64,000 nt of DNA from Arthrobacter sp. StoSoilB5 (GCF_019977235.1 NZ_AP024646.1:2604001-2668000), one strand, 5' to 3'; counted from the stretch's first letter, positions 16,590-25,265 are shown. Notes: generated from the letters alone by a model not told the origin. Program-made: numbers and translations.

Positions 16590-17174
16590 TTGCCTGAGTG
16601 TGAGCAGCGGTTTCTTGTCGCTGCGGCCAAGGACGGTGTGACTCTGGTGCCAGCTCCTAATTACGACTGGATCGGCACCCGAGGGCCGTTTGGTCTGGCG
16701 ACTCAATCTGGACCGCTCTTCGACACGGTTCTGGAGATGGCACAAGCTCTGGATGGCTACCTAGATGTCATGCGCTCGCCGAAACGCACCAAGCGCGCTG
16801 ACTTCGACTTGATCCACGAACCAACCGGCATCCACATCGAGGTGGATGAAGAGCAGCACTTCAGTACCCACCGCCTGAAGATGTTGGACTTTTATGGGCC
16901 TGACGTGGACTACGGCTTTGACCTGGAGGAGTACCGGGCGCTCTGCCGGCTGCACGGTCCTCGAATAGACCGAACTGGCTGGGCTGCCAACGACACCGTG
17001 AATTTCGGTCCGAGGAGTCGGGCGAAACAGGGAGCCTTCTACGACAGTATGAAAGATTTAGTCCTACCCGCAATGGGTATCCCGCATGTCATCCGGGTCG
17101 AGGTTATCGATCGGGAACCAGAACTTGCCTGGGCATTAAACCGAGAACGAATATCCGCCGCTCTTGCCATCTAG
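16590..17174 (+). CDS. DUF559/Vsr-like PD-(D/E)XK nuclease candidate
   Basis: A 194-residue protein starting at TTG 16590, 14 bases after paralogue A. The centre reads KRADFDLI, then GIHIEVDEEQHF: Asp71 or Asp73, then Glu84-x-Asp86 and Gln89-His90. This D...E-x-D-x-x-Q-H order is the active-site pattern of DUF559 and Vsr-type members of the PD-(D/E)XK nuclease fold, where a Glu-Val-Asp-Gly-x-x-His strand follows a conserved Asp. The C-terminal half (FYDSMKDLVLPAMGIPHVIRVEV) supplies the later strand and helix expected of that fold. It would cut or nick DNA. The cassette position between two paralogues suggests a defence effector. Family assignment rests on this short motif. Confidence 0.6.
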   Translation: MPECEQRFLVAAAKDGVTLVPAPNYDWIGTRGPFGLATQSGPLFDTVLEMAQALDGYLDVMRSPKRTKRADFDLIHEPTGIHIEVDEEQHFSTHRLKMLDFYGPDVDYGFDLEEYRALCRLHGPRIDRTGWAANDTVNFGPRSRAKQGAFYDSMKDLVLPAMGIPHVIRVEVIDREPELAWALNRERISAALAI

Positions 17175-17225
17175 GGAAGGCATCACCGACCGGCAAAGAA
17201 GTTGCTCAAACTAAAGGGGAAGTTG

Positions 17226-18176
17226 TTGTCCACAGTTGAATCACTAGTTCAAACCATGTCCGGACTCCGGCACCTACAGCTGCTTTCACGTCTTGTTGAC
17301 TGGCTGCCACTCAGTGGTGAACGTCAGATGGATGTCAGTGAGTTGTACACCGTGGCGAGGTTGCAGGGACGCCCTAAAAAAAGCGTTACGGGCGACCTCG
17401 AAGCCCTGCAAGAGCACAGATGGATATGGTTTGAAAAGCCAGTTGGAGGCATCGACTCTGTTGTTCTGACTCAGGCGGGCATAGACGTCGCGGAAGACTT
17501 CAAGGCTTTACGGACTGATCCGCGGCGCCGGGTCAAGGAGGTGCGGGATGCCGTCCTCAACTGGCTTTACGACGAGCAGCTGAAGGGGGCGAACGTCTTA
17601 GGCATCAGTGACTTCCTTAAAAGCTCCAAGAATCACTTCCTAGGCGAGCCTTACTCAGAAGAGGAGCTGGCACGGGCTTCAAACTGGTTGATTGACGAGG
17701 AATACATCGACGGCACCAAGACATGGGGTGCTGAGTTGCTGAGGCCGACCATCACCACCAGAGGCAGCAAGGTCATAGAGGCTGAACAATCAGTCAATAG
17801 AGCCTTGGATGCAGCTGGGGTCACGAACAACGTAACCATTACGGGATCTAAGGCTGTCAACGTTGCTCTGCAGAGCTCCAATGTCACGCAGTCCAACTCC
17901 ATGACGCGCGGGCAGGTTGAAGTAGTAGAGCGCATCCTCGGCTCTGTACGCGCCATGTTGAACCCGATGGTTCTTGGAGTCAGTGAGGATGTAACGACCG
18001 AAGCGCAGGTTATCGCCAATGAAGTAGATGGGGAGATTTACTCACTGGCTCCCGATGCTGGCAAGGTAAGGGCGCTGCTCTTGAAGTTGGTAGACCTCGC
18101 CGTGACCGGAACCGTCCAAGGTGGCGTTGATGCCCTGAACGCCATGATGCGACAGGGCATCGACGGGATCGGCTAG
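17226..18176 (+). CDS. Tandem winged-helix protein with NVTQSN motif, paralogue B
   Basis: About 316 residues. TTG at 17226 is chosen because AAAGGGGAAG precedes it and because MSTVESLVQ then aligns with MSVVESLIQ of paralogue A; the frame is open to an earlier TTG at 17202. Winged-helix 1 has VTGDLEALQEHRWIWF and VVLTQAG. Winged-helix 2 has EVRDAVLNWLYDEQ, YSEEELARASNWLIDEEY and TITTRGS. The strand-rich motif is VTITGS, VNVALQSSNVTQSN, TRGQ. A helical C-terminal domain follows. Similarity to paralogue A runs the full length but is partial, so the duplication is old, and both copies have been kept with intact motifs. Function unknown; a paired regulator or sensor of the nuclease between them is a reasonable idea. 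Confidence 0.8.
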   Translation: MSTVESLVQTMSGLRHLQLLSRLVDWLPLSGERQMDVSELYTVARLQGRPKKSVTGDLEALQEHRWIWFEKPVGGIDSVVLTQAGIDVAEDFKALRTDPRRRVKEVRDAVLNWLYDEQLKGANVLGISDFLKSSKNHFLGEPYSEEELARASNWLIDEEYIDGTKTWGAELLRPTITTRGSKVIEAEQSVNRALDAAGVTNNVTITGSKAVNVALQSSNVTQSNSMTRGQVEVVERILGSVRAMLNPMVLGVSEDVTTEAQVIANEVDGEIYSLAPDAGKVRALLLKLVDLAVTGTVQGGVDALNAMMRQGIDGIG

Positions 18177-18349
18177 CTTGGACTGGATGTTGTCCTGGCG
18201 GTGGCGGTTGATGACCGATTCCGGCTGGGTTGAGCAGGAGTTTGGATCGCCGGGATTAGCGTCGCTCTCCGCTTGGTAGTCCCATGCCAGGTTATACATG
18301 CCGATAGTGCCGACAGCCGACCTCCCATGCTCCGGCCAAAGGTGTAGCA

Positions 18350-18480
18350 ATTTTCCAGGCGCTGTCCGAAGGCGGCCGGGATCGGCATAACAAGGAGCTT
18401 CACGACCTTATCCGCGAGCTGAGAACCCGCAGCGAGGAATTCCGCAGCCGTTGGGGTGCGCACAATTGCACCGGTCAACC
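18350..18480 (+). pseudogene. MmyB-type XRE regulator fragment
   Basis: A plus-strand frame reads NKELHDLIRELRTRSEEF then RSRWGAHN, the characteristic end of the MmyB-like ligand-binding domain found in actinobacterial XRE regulators. The HTH part and the true C-terminus are missing. The frame runs into repeat copy 2 at 18493, so similarity stops almost exactly where the repeat begins. This is a truncated remnant made by the event that placed the repeat here. Confidence 0.6.
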
Positions 18481-18492
18481 AGCCTGTTTCCT

Positions 18493-18740
18493 CTCGTCAG
18501 AGGGGGTTTTTGCTTTAACGTGTTGACAATTGTTGACACGACCTCTGATGTGTGGTGCCGGCTTGTGCCTGGCTGCCGGTTGGCCTGTTCAGTTGTGGGG
18601 GAGCGGGTTCAGGGTCTTGGCTGGTTGGCCCTCCGCTGGCTCTCTACTGGGGCCATGGATTCCTCTCGTGGTGCGGCCGGGTAGGTCATGGTTTGCCTAC
18701 ACCTCTTCATGGGTGGAGGTGGGGACCACAACATGACTTC
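18493..18740 (+). repeat. Long non-coding repeat, copy 2 (3' 248 nt only)
   Basis: Starts at CTCGTCAG inside the terminator hairpin and ends at ACATGACTTC. It has the same length as the matching part of copy 1 (10046..10293) and close similarity throughout, including GTGTTGACAATTGTTGACAC. It lacks the palindrome and tRNA-like segment. The sharp left edge within a gene fragment suggests a recombination or deletion end point. Confidence 0.85.
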
Positions 18741-19795
18741 GGGGCGGGGCGGGGCGTCGAAACCACCGGACTTCTACGCGTCCTTGGCGTGAGGACCCGG
18801 AGTTAGCCGATGCATTATCAAACCCAAGAGGGTGTGCACGTCGTCCACGCCTAGATCTCCTTGTTGCGGCTGGTTGCCGGTATTCACATCTGCGTTCTTC
18901 GGGCTGCCTTGACACTTTGCGGTGACTGGCCAGCGTACTGTCGCCGATGCCTGCTCTGTATGACATCCAGGGCTTGGGCAGATGGACCCCGCCCCACACG
19001 GGCTATGCCTGGCACGGGAAAGCTGCCGAAGTCAGCCGTCTCCGCCGTGGCACGGCCTGGCGTAACGGTCGATTCCCACAGCTTATTGGCGCCGGGTGGG
19101 CGTCCCGTTCTTCGCGGACGGCTCCTTGAGTGGCTGTGACCCTCACGACGTCTGGAGCTCATGATGTCTGTCCGTTGCCGGCGATGGTGGCGTGACCAGG
19201 ACGCCATCCCGACAATGAAAGGCTCGCCACCCGGTTGCATGGCCGACTACCCAAAGGACTTGAGAATCGTCGGTTTTCATCTCAATAGTCGCCCGGTTCG
19301 CTGCCGAATGCTCGATCCCCAAGGGAAAGGAGTGGAGCGCCGGCACCTACCAGCCCGAATTACATGATGAGTAAGCGTGCGGGAACGTTCTTGCTTCGAC
19401 AGGATATTCCTGCCGACGGACTAGCAAAGCGCGGCTGATTGTAATTGTCCGATTCGCCGCGAACCGCAGTCCCCGCGCTTCTTCCACCGGTACTTTTGAC
19501 GCCGATAAGTACTCATACGTCTGAGCCGTTCATGGCCTCACGCAGGAGCGCGCCGAACGGTTCGCTTCGGTGTCCGCGGAGACATGATAGAGCTCATCGA
19601 TCGCCAGTACGGTGCCGTTAAAACGCTTCCGGTGGGAGCTTCTCGAAGGCGAACCGAAGCGTCGCATGCGTGCAGACCAGGGTTGTACTTCAGGAAGTCG
19701 ATGGATGCTCCGATGTCAACGAGGACGACGGCGGGAGTTATGCACCCGCCGTCGTGCGCCGTTCGGCTTGCTGCCTCGCATTGCTGGCGCGGCGC
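18741..19795. other. Gene-free stretch
   Basis: About one kilobase without a gene I can support. Several short frames are open on both strands, but none shows a family motif or a ribosome-binding site. The sequence may hold decayed coding DNA at the end of the first island segment. Confidence 0.4.
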
Positions 19796-20368
19796 TCAGC
19801 CTTCATGCTTGGAATGCTCACCCAGACGGTGCCATGAGCGGTTGTGGTAGACCAGAGCGTCGCCGGGTTCGCCTGCTTGGACGTCACGCATCACGCGGGA
19901 CTCCAGGGCGTGAACGGCGATGATTGTGGAGGTTCCCACCTCCATGCGATTGATGACGGCGCAGCGCACCCAGGCGCGGACATCGTCATAAACCGCTTCG
20001 CCGGTTGCAAGGGTCGACCAGCGGTGCGTCTGGTCAAAGCGGTCGGCGCCGGGGGTCGCTCCAAACTTCGCCAAGTCGACGTCGTGCGCGTCCAGCAGGT
20101 GCACGACGACGGTTTCCGCGCGTGAAAGCACATCGGAGGCAGAGGACAGTGCCGAGACCGAGAAAATCAGCAACGGAGGTTCCGCGCTCACTGACACGAC
20201 CGATGATACCGTCAGCGCCACCGGTCCTTCGCCGGCATCCGCCGTGATGACGGCGACACCTCCCGGGTGACCACGGAACAGTGCTTTGAAGTCGTCGGCC
20301 GAGAGGGAGGACGGGAAGCCTGGCTTGGGAGCCTCGAGCCAGGTGTCTGGGGGGTAAGCGTGAAACAT
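19796..20368 (-). CDS. Flavin reductase family protein (FMN-binding split barrel)
   Basis: A 190-residue flavin reductase of the HpaC/DIM6 type. FRGHPGGVAVITAD is the FMN-binding start. GPVALTVSSVVSVSAEPPLL is the family's TSS...PP core. The central LAKFGATPGADRFDQT and the terminal DALVYHNRSWHRL also match. It reduces free FMN or FAD with NAD(P)H for a partner enzyme. The start ATG at 20368 lies two bases after the mesD stop, so the genes are translationally coupled. MesD needs oxygen and the DUF1852 protein MesX, so a coupled flavin reductase suggests that reduced flavin is used by this system. That last step is inference. Confidence 0.88.
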   Translation of the reverse strand: MFHAYPPDTWLEAPKPGFPSSLSADDFKALFRGHPGGVAVITADAGEGPVALTVSSVVSVSAEPPLLIFSVSALSSASDVLSRAETVVVHLLDAHDVDLAKFGATPGADRFDQTHRWSTLATGEAVYDDVRAWVRCAVINRMEVGTSTIIAVHALESRVMRDVQAGEPGDALVYHNRSWHRLGEHSKHEG

Positions 20369-20370
20369 GG

Positions 20371-21417
20371 TTATGACACCGTGGTTGCAGAGCGGGCGAG
20401 TTCTTCGCGAATGATGTTCGTCCCTGCGCTGAGAGCACTCAGTTTAGCCAGTGCGACGTCCCGGGGGAACGGTGCCATACCGCAGTTGGAGCTGGGGATG
20501 AGCTTGTCCGCGTCGACAAACTGCAGGGCCTTGCGGAGGGTGTTGGCGACGTCCTCCGGGGTCTCGATAATCTCGCTTGCGACGTCGATTGCCCCGAGCA
20601 TGACTTTCTTGCCGCGGAGGAGCTCGATGAGCTCCATGGGCACGTGGGAGTTCTGGGATTCCAGCGAGATGATGTCGATGCTGGAGCTCTGAAGCAGCGG
20701 GAACGTTTCCTCGTACTGCCGCCACTGTGAGCCGAGCGTCGCCTTCCAGTCAGTGTTCGCCTTGATCCCGTAGCCGTAGCAGATATGCACGGCGGTCTCC
20801 GCACGCAGCCCCTCTGCCGCTCTCTCAAGCGCGGCCACGCCCCAGTCCTTGACCTCATCGAGGAAGACATTGAACGCGGGCTCGTCGAACTGGATGATGT
20901 CCACGCCGGCCGCCTCAAGTTCCTTCGCCTCCTGGTTCAGGATCGTGGCGAACTCCCACGCCAGCTTCTCGCGGCTCTTGTAGTGGTCATCGTAGAGCGT
21001 GTCCACCATGGTCATTGGACCGGGAAGAGTCCATTTGATCGGCCGGTCTGTGGTTGCGCGGAGGAACTTAGCGTCTTCGACGAATACCGGACGCTCGCGG
21101 CGCACCGCTCCGACGACGGTCGGCACGCTCGCGTCGTAGCGATCGCGGATGCGCACGGTCTTGCGCTGTTCAAAGTCGACCCCGCTGAGATGTTCGATGA
21201 AGGTGGTGACGAAGTGCTGGCGGGTTTGCTCGCCGTCGCTGACGATGTCGATGCCGCGTCGGGTCTGTTCGTGGATGGCGATGCGCAGAGCATCCTGCTT
21301 GCCCTCGAGCAGCTCATCTCCCTCCAGTTTCCACGGAGACCACAGAGTCTCCGGCTGTGCGAGCCACGATGGTTTCGGCAGGCTTCCGACAACGGTGGTG
21401 GGCAAAAGTGTGTTCAT
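20371..21417 (-). CDS. mesD: Core MetE-type methionine synthase, MesD-like
   Basis: A 348-residue protein equal to the catalytic half of cobalamin-independent methionine synthase; the N-terminal folate-binding half is absent. It begins LLPTTVVGSLPKP, and has GIDIVSDGEQTR, QFDEPAF, and the zinc-site segments HICYGYG and SSNCGMAPF. Core MetE proteins encoded beside a DUF1852 gene belong to MesD, described as a folate-independent, oxygen-requiring methionine synthase with an unidentified methyl donor. ATG at 21417 is the family start; the open frame extends upstream without similarity because it overlaps mesX. It lies 20 bases after mesX and 2 before the flavin reductase. Confidence 0.9.
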   Translation of the reverse strand: MNTLLPTTVVGSLPKPSWLAQPETLWSPWKLEGDELLEGKQDALRIAIHEQTRRGIDIVSDGEQTRQHFVTTFIEHLSGVDFEQRKTVRIRDRYDASVPTVVGAVRRERPVFVEDAKFLRATTDRPIKWTLPGPMTMVDTLYDDHYKSREKLAWEFATILNQEAKELEAAGVDIIQFDEPAFNVFLDEVKDWGVAALERAAEGLRAETAVHICYGYGIKANTDWKATLGSQWRQYEETFPLLQSSSIDIISLESQNSHVPMELIELLRGKKVMLGAIDVASEIIETPEDVANTLRKALQFVDADKLIPSSNCGMAPFPRDVALAKLSALSAGTNIIREELARSATTVS

Positions 21418-21437
21418 GATTGACGATTCTCCGTGGG

Positions 21438-22430
21438 TCAGTTGACGAGAGCTGGGTATTTGGCGGTCCACTGGTCCAATAGATCCTTGTGGGGCGTGAT
21501 GAAGTGTTCCTCCGTGTACTTCGCCTGAGTAATCGCGAGCTGACTGCGCTCCTCGCGGTCGTAAGCGATCTGGGTCCGCGAGTAATCCTGCTCTCCCAGG
21601 CTTGGCTGATAGACGACGGCGGCGGCGGAGTTCGCGTTGTAAATCTCCGGGCGGTAGATCTTCTGGAACGTCTCCATGGTGCTGATCGTGCCGATGAGCT
21701 GCAGGTTGGAGTAGTCGTTGAGCAGGTCGCCGCGGAAGTAGAAGGCGAGCGGCGCAACGCTGCCGCGTGGCATGAAGTAGCGAACCTGCAGCCCCATCTT
21801 TGCGAAGTACGCGTCCGTCAGCGAGAACTCGTCCTGCTGGTACTCGACGCCCAGGACTGGGTGACGGTTCTCCGTTCGCCTGTACGTCTTGCTCGTTGAG
21901 ACGCTGATGCACACCACTGGCGGCTGCGGGAAGCGTTCCTGGCATGCCGGGGAATCGAGGAATTGCTGGAACAGTTTGCCGTGAAGATCGCCGAAGTCCT
22001 CGGGAACGGTGGGCTTGCCTGAGTCCCCTGCTGCCGCTGGGAGTACTACGCTGAAGTCGAAGTCACGGACGTAGGAGGAGAAGTTGTTCCCGACGATCCC
22101 TTGGTGGCGGACCCCGTTCAGTTGGTCGACGATCTGGATGTCGAGAACCTCGAACAGGGGGAACTGCTGATCCGTACCTTCCGCAGTGAACTCTATCTGC
22201 ACGGAAACGATCTCAAGCTCGAGCGTGTAACGGTCCCGGTCCGGGTTGTCCCAGCTTGCGAGATCGTTGAAGCGGCGGCGAATCATGGTCAAGGCGTTGC
22301 GGAGGTTCTCCTGGCGGTGCTCGCCGCGTGCCAGATTGGCGAAATTCGTTGTGATCCGCGATCCTTCGGACGGGGAGTAGTCCTCGTCGAAGGGGGTCGT
22401 GGTGATACTGAAGGTGAAGTCGTCTGCCAT
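21438..22430 (-). CDS. mesX: DUF1852 protein, MesX-like partner of MesD
   Basis: A DUF1852 protein of 330 residues, the usual length. It starts MADDFTFSITTTPFDEDYSP and continues SRITTNFANLARGE, RQENLRNALTMI and ASWDNPDRDRYTLELEI, the conserved N-terminal block of the family. MesX is required for MesD function; its biochemical role is not settled. ATG at 22430 begins at the family start. An in-frame ATG at 22478 is an alternative and follows a three-codon mini-frame with an AAAGG site. The gene opens the mesX-mesD-flavin reductase operon and is divergent from a LysR gene. Confidence 0.9.
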   Translation of the reverse strand: MADDFTFSITTTPFDEDYSPSEGSRITTNFANLARGEHRQENLRNALTMIRRRFNDLASWDNPDRDRYTLELEIVSVQIEFTAEGTDQQFPLFEVLDIQIVDQLNGVRHQGIVGNNFSSYVRDFDFSVVLPAAAGDSGKPTVPEDFGDLHGKLFQQFLDSPACQERFPQPPVVCISVSTSKTYRRTENRHPVLGVEYQQDEFSLTDAYFAKMGLQVRYFMPRGSVAPLAFYFRGDLLNDYSNLQLIGTISTMETFQKIYRPEIYNANSAAAVVYQPSLGEQDYSRTQIAYDREERSQLAITQAKYTEEHFITPHKDLLDQWTAKYPALVN

Positions 22431-22550
22431 GTGCTGCCAATCCGTTGATGGGCCGGAGACGGCCTTTCCGAAGGTCATGTATTCATGGTGCAACCTTTCT
22501 GCGGGTATCGGGTAACTAGGCATTACTATGCATTCATATAGACTTTTCCT

Positions 22551-23492
22551 ATGCCCCAGATTTCGAGCGGACTCACGCTGCAGCAGCTCCGCTACTTCAT
22601 AGAAGTTGCAGCTGAGGGGTCGATCTCGGCAGCTGCCGATCTTCTCTACGTCGCGCAGCCCACCATGTCCGCAGCGATGAAGGACCTTGAGGCCAGGGTG
22701 GGCCGTGCGCTTCTGGTTCGCTCCGCCCGCGGGGTCACCCTCACCGCCGACGGCGTAGAGTTCCTCGGCTATGCAAGGCAGGTTGTCGAGCAGTTCGCTC
22801 TCCTCGAGCAGCGCTACCTGGGTACGCCACCGACGCGACGTCTGCTCGGGGTATCGACGCAGCACTACTCGTTCGCGGTGGACGCCTTCGTCCGGATGGT
22901 CAAGACCACTGACGTGGCCGAATACGAGTTCTCGCTGCGTGAGTCCCGCACCTGGGACATCATCGAGGATGTCCGTACGCTTCGCAGCGAGATAGGCATC
23001 CTCTACCGGAACGATTTCAACCGGAAGGTCATCGACAAGCTGCTCCGGGATTCCGGGCTCGCGTTCACTCCGCTTTTCCTCGCCGATCCGCACATTTTCA
23101 TTTCTCGCAACAACCCGCTCGCCTCAAAAGAGCGCGCGACTCTCGCCGATCTCGCCGGGATGCCGCGGCTAACCTTCGATCAAGGTGCGAACAACTCCTT
23201 CTACTTCGCCGAGGAGATTCTCTCCACCTTGTCCAGCAAGCAGGAGATCCGGGTCTCTGACCGTGCCACGATCTTCAACCTCATGATCGGGCTCCACGGC
23301 TACACGATCTCAACGGGCATCATCAGCGGGCAGCTCGACCCGGAGATCGTCGCCATCCCGCTGGACGTTGACGAACGCATCGAGATCGGCTGGATCGGCC
23401 ACGCAGCGATTCCGCTCACCGACCAAGCGCAGCGCTACCTCAAGGAATTGCGGGCCGTTGTCGCCGAGTTCGGCGTAGCGCTGATCGACTGA
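22551..23492 (+). CDS. LysR-family regulator, divergent from mesXD
   Basis: A 313-residue LysR regulator. The winged HTH is at residues about 10-65 (TLQQLRYFIEVAAEGSISAA, AQPTMSAAMKDLEARVG). The effector-binding domain starts near residue 95 (RLLGVSTQHYSFAVDAF). It is transcribed away from mesX across a space of 120 bases, the usual arrangement for a LysR protein that controls its neighbour. It may sense a sulfur or methionine metabolite such as homocysteine, as MetR and CysB do; no ligand can be read from the sequence. Confidence 0.92.
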   Translation: MPQISSGLTLQQLRYFIEVAAEGSISAAADLLYVAQPTMSAAMKDLEARVGRALLVRSARGVTLTADGVEFLGYARQVVEQFALLEQRYLGTPPTRRLLGVSTQHYSFAVDAFVRMVKTTDVAEYEFSLRESRTWDIIEDVRTLRSEIGILYRNDFNRKVIDKLLRDSGLAFTPLFLADPHIFISRNNPLASKERATLADLAGMPRLTFDQGANNSFYFAEEILSTLSSKQEIRVSDRATIFNLMIGLHGYTISTGIISGQLDPEIVAIPLDVDERIEIGWIGHAAIPLTDQAQRYLKELRAVVAEFGVALID

Positions 23493-24001
23493 CTGCAGTT
23501 GAGCGGGCGGGTCTTTCCGAAGGAACAGGTAGGTCTGGGGCGCTCTGGAGTGGCTTGGTAAACACCCATGCGTCACCCTCGCAATGTAGCGGTTCATCCA
23601 TTGCATTTCTGGATCCAGTCGCGACGCTGCGGCCGCCGTCGAAGGGGTCATCCTCCCGATGGCCGGCCACAAGGGATACGCTTCTGGCATAGCCTGGAGG
23701 ACATGGAGAGATGCGCGGAATGGCATCCGACCCACGTCGCCACCTTCATGGCCCCCATGAAATTCCTCCGGGCAAACGCCGGCGCCAGGCTTCGTCTCAG
23801 CCATGAAGTCGCAGTGGTCTCATGCGCCCAGCAGTACTACAAGTACAACAATGGCAAACTACAACCGGCATGCTCGGCGGCAGCAGGCCGCTGGAAGGCT
23901 AAACAAACCAGCGGGTCTGTCGGGGCTGAAACCCTGCGAGGACGAGCCGTTACCCGCCGGAGACATTCGGGCGGCCAGACTCGAATAACCGATAACCAGC
24001 C
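23493..24001. other. Gene-free stretch before repeat copy 3
   Basis: No gene recognised. A long plus-strand frame crosses this stretch and the following repeat, but it has no start signal or family similarity and is best read as chance openness in GC-rich DNA. Confidence 0.4.
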
Positions 24002-24438
24002 TTCTGTCGTCGGCCAGGCCGGAAGGTCTTGTCATGATGCTCGGTGTCGTCTCCGCCATGTAGTAAATGAAGGAGGTTCAGCTCCTGTGTGGGATATTCA
24101 TAGTTCTGGCGGGGAGCGGTTGGTCGGATTTGGAGTGTTCTGCCGGCCGCTGGGAAGTCCTGCCTTGGAGAGCGCGGCGGCGTCATCTTGGCTCGGGGGA
24201 TTTATAAGGACTGAGAGGTACCACCCCGCAGGCATTGGCGGCAGCGGTTGGTTCCCGGTCGCTGTTAATCAGTGCGCAGGGGAAGCTCGGGCCCTCGTTT
24301 ATCGGTGGTACACCGCGCCCACGAGAAGTGTGGACAATGTCCACGCCTTCCACCTTGGACTGGCCCGTACATCGGCCGGATTGCCCCGGGTTCCGCAGGT
24401 TTCCGCCATTTCCCACTGTTTCCAAGGCCTGGAAGCCC

Positions 24439-24460
24439 GTTCGAGTCCCACCTCGGGCAC
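24439..24460 (+). other. tRNA 3'-end-like segment in repeat copy 3
   Basis: Identical over 22 bases to the segment at 10014..10035: T-loop TTCGAGT, 3' T-stem strand CCCAC and acceptor strand CTCGGGC. As in copy 1 there is no 5' half and the T-stem partner is missing. Candidate attachment-site core. Confidence 0.55.
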
Positions 24461-24465
24461 GGCAT

Positions 24466-24489
24466 ACCCCCTCGTCAGAGGGGGTTTTT
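24466..24489 (+). terminator. Rho-independent terminator inside repeat copy 3
   Basis: Same ACCCCCTC - GTCA - GAGGGGGT hairpin with TTTTT tail as in copy 1. Conservation of both hairpin and tail suggests a retained function. Confidence 0.85.
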
Positions 24490-24727
24490 GCTTTAACGTG
24501 TGTACAAAGCTTGACAAGTGCCTCTGCGTCATCTTCCCGGAGGGTGCCTGGCCGCCGGGCGCGGCCTGTTCAGTTTGGATGGGGGAGCGGGGTCAGCGCC
24601 CAGACTGGTGGGCGCTCCGCTGGCTCTGAGCTGGGGTCATTCGAGTTCCTTCTTTCGGTTCTGCCCGGTTGGTCTGGAGCGGCCTACACCTGTTCATGGG
24701 CTAGGGGATTAGGTACGACATGACTTC

Positions 24728-25265
24728 CACAGATTTCCGTCTCGTCGGTTTCAGCCATGAGATTTCCGGCATGTCACGGCGCCGAATACTTGCTTTGTCA
24801 GGCCACAAGGGGTGTGTACAGTGTGCACACTTAAGTCTGCTTTATTGCGACTATTGCCCATCATTGGCTTGTCCCTCCTTGGCTGCATCTGCCCCTTCAT
24901 TGCATGGGGGTGGCCATTGCGACATGACGGTGACGCGCAAGCTCTCCATGGCCAGGGCTATTTCGGGGCGAGAGTTTATTGGCTACTGCCGACCGAGTGC
25001 TTCGGGTTGGTTTCGTGCGCGCCATCGACGCGACGACACGAATGAAAGGGCGAGTGGTCTCCCCACAGATTTATAGGCCGTAGCTCGGCCGCCGGAACGC
25101 TACTGACCACGCGATTGTCGGCTGAGCATGCGGAAGCCGACCGGTTTACTGATAAGGACCCATATGTTCGCGCACGCCCATCGGAGGTGAGGGCGCGGAA
25201 CGGACCGGATTTCGTCGTTTTTCGCCAAGGCGGGTTGGCGTGGCTACCGAGCAGGCTGGAAGAGA
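24728..25265. other. Gene-free stretch after repeat copy 3
   Basis: No gene recognised. At 24812..24830 it holds GTGTGTACA-G-TGTGCACAC, an inverted repeat of the same family as the 25-nt palindrome of copy 1, with one mismatch. Confidence 0.45.

Larger units (their letters stand above)
24002..24727 (+). repeat. Long non-coding repeat, copy 3 (full length)
   Basis: About 726 bases with the same order of landmarks as copy 1: TTCTGTCG, GTCATGATGCTCGG, TTCTGGCGGGG, the GAAGTGTGGACA palindrome (24325..24350), the tRNA-like segment (24439..24460), the terminator (24466..24489), GGCCTACACCT and ACATGACTTC. It is more diverged than copy 2 is from copy 1: GTGTTGACAATTGTTGACAC is degraded here. It closes the methionine-synthase module on its right. 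Confidence 0.8.

Noticed and set aside
19584..19923. Overlapping plus-strand frames before the flavin reductase end
   Set aside because: No family similarity; partly antisense to the flavin reductase gene.
21418..21945. N-terminal extension of MesD
   Set aside because: It overlaps mesX in another frame and has no similarity to the family; the MetE-like part begins at 21417.
23568..24629. A 353-codon open frame on the plus strand
   Set aside because: It crosses a non-coding repeat that is not kept open in copy 1, has no ribosome-binding site and no family motif.
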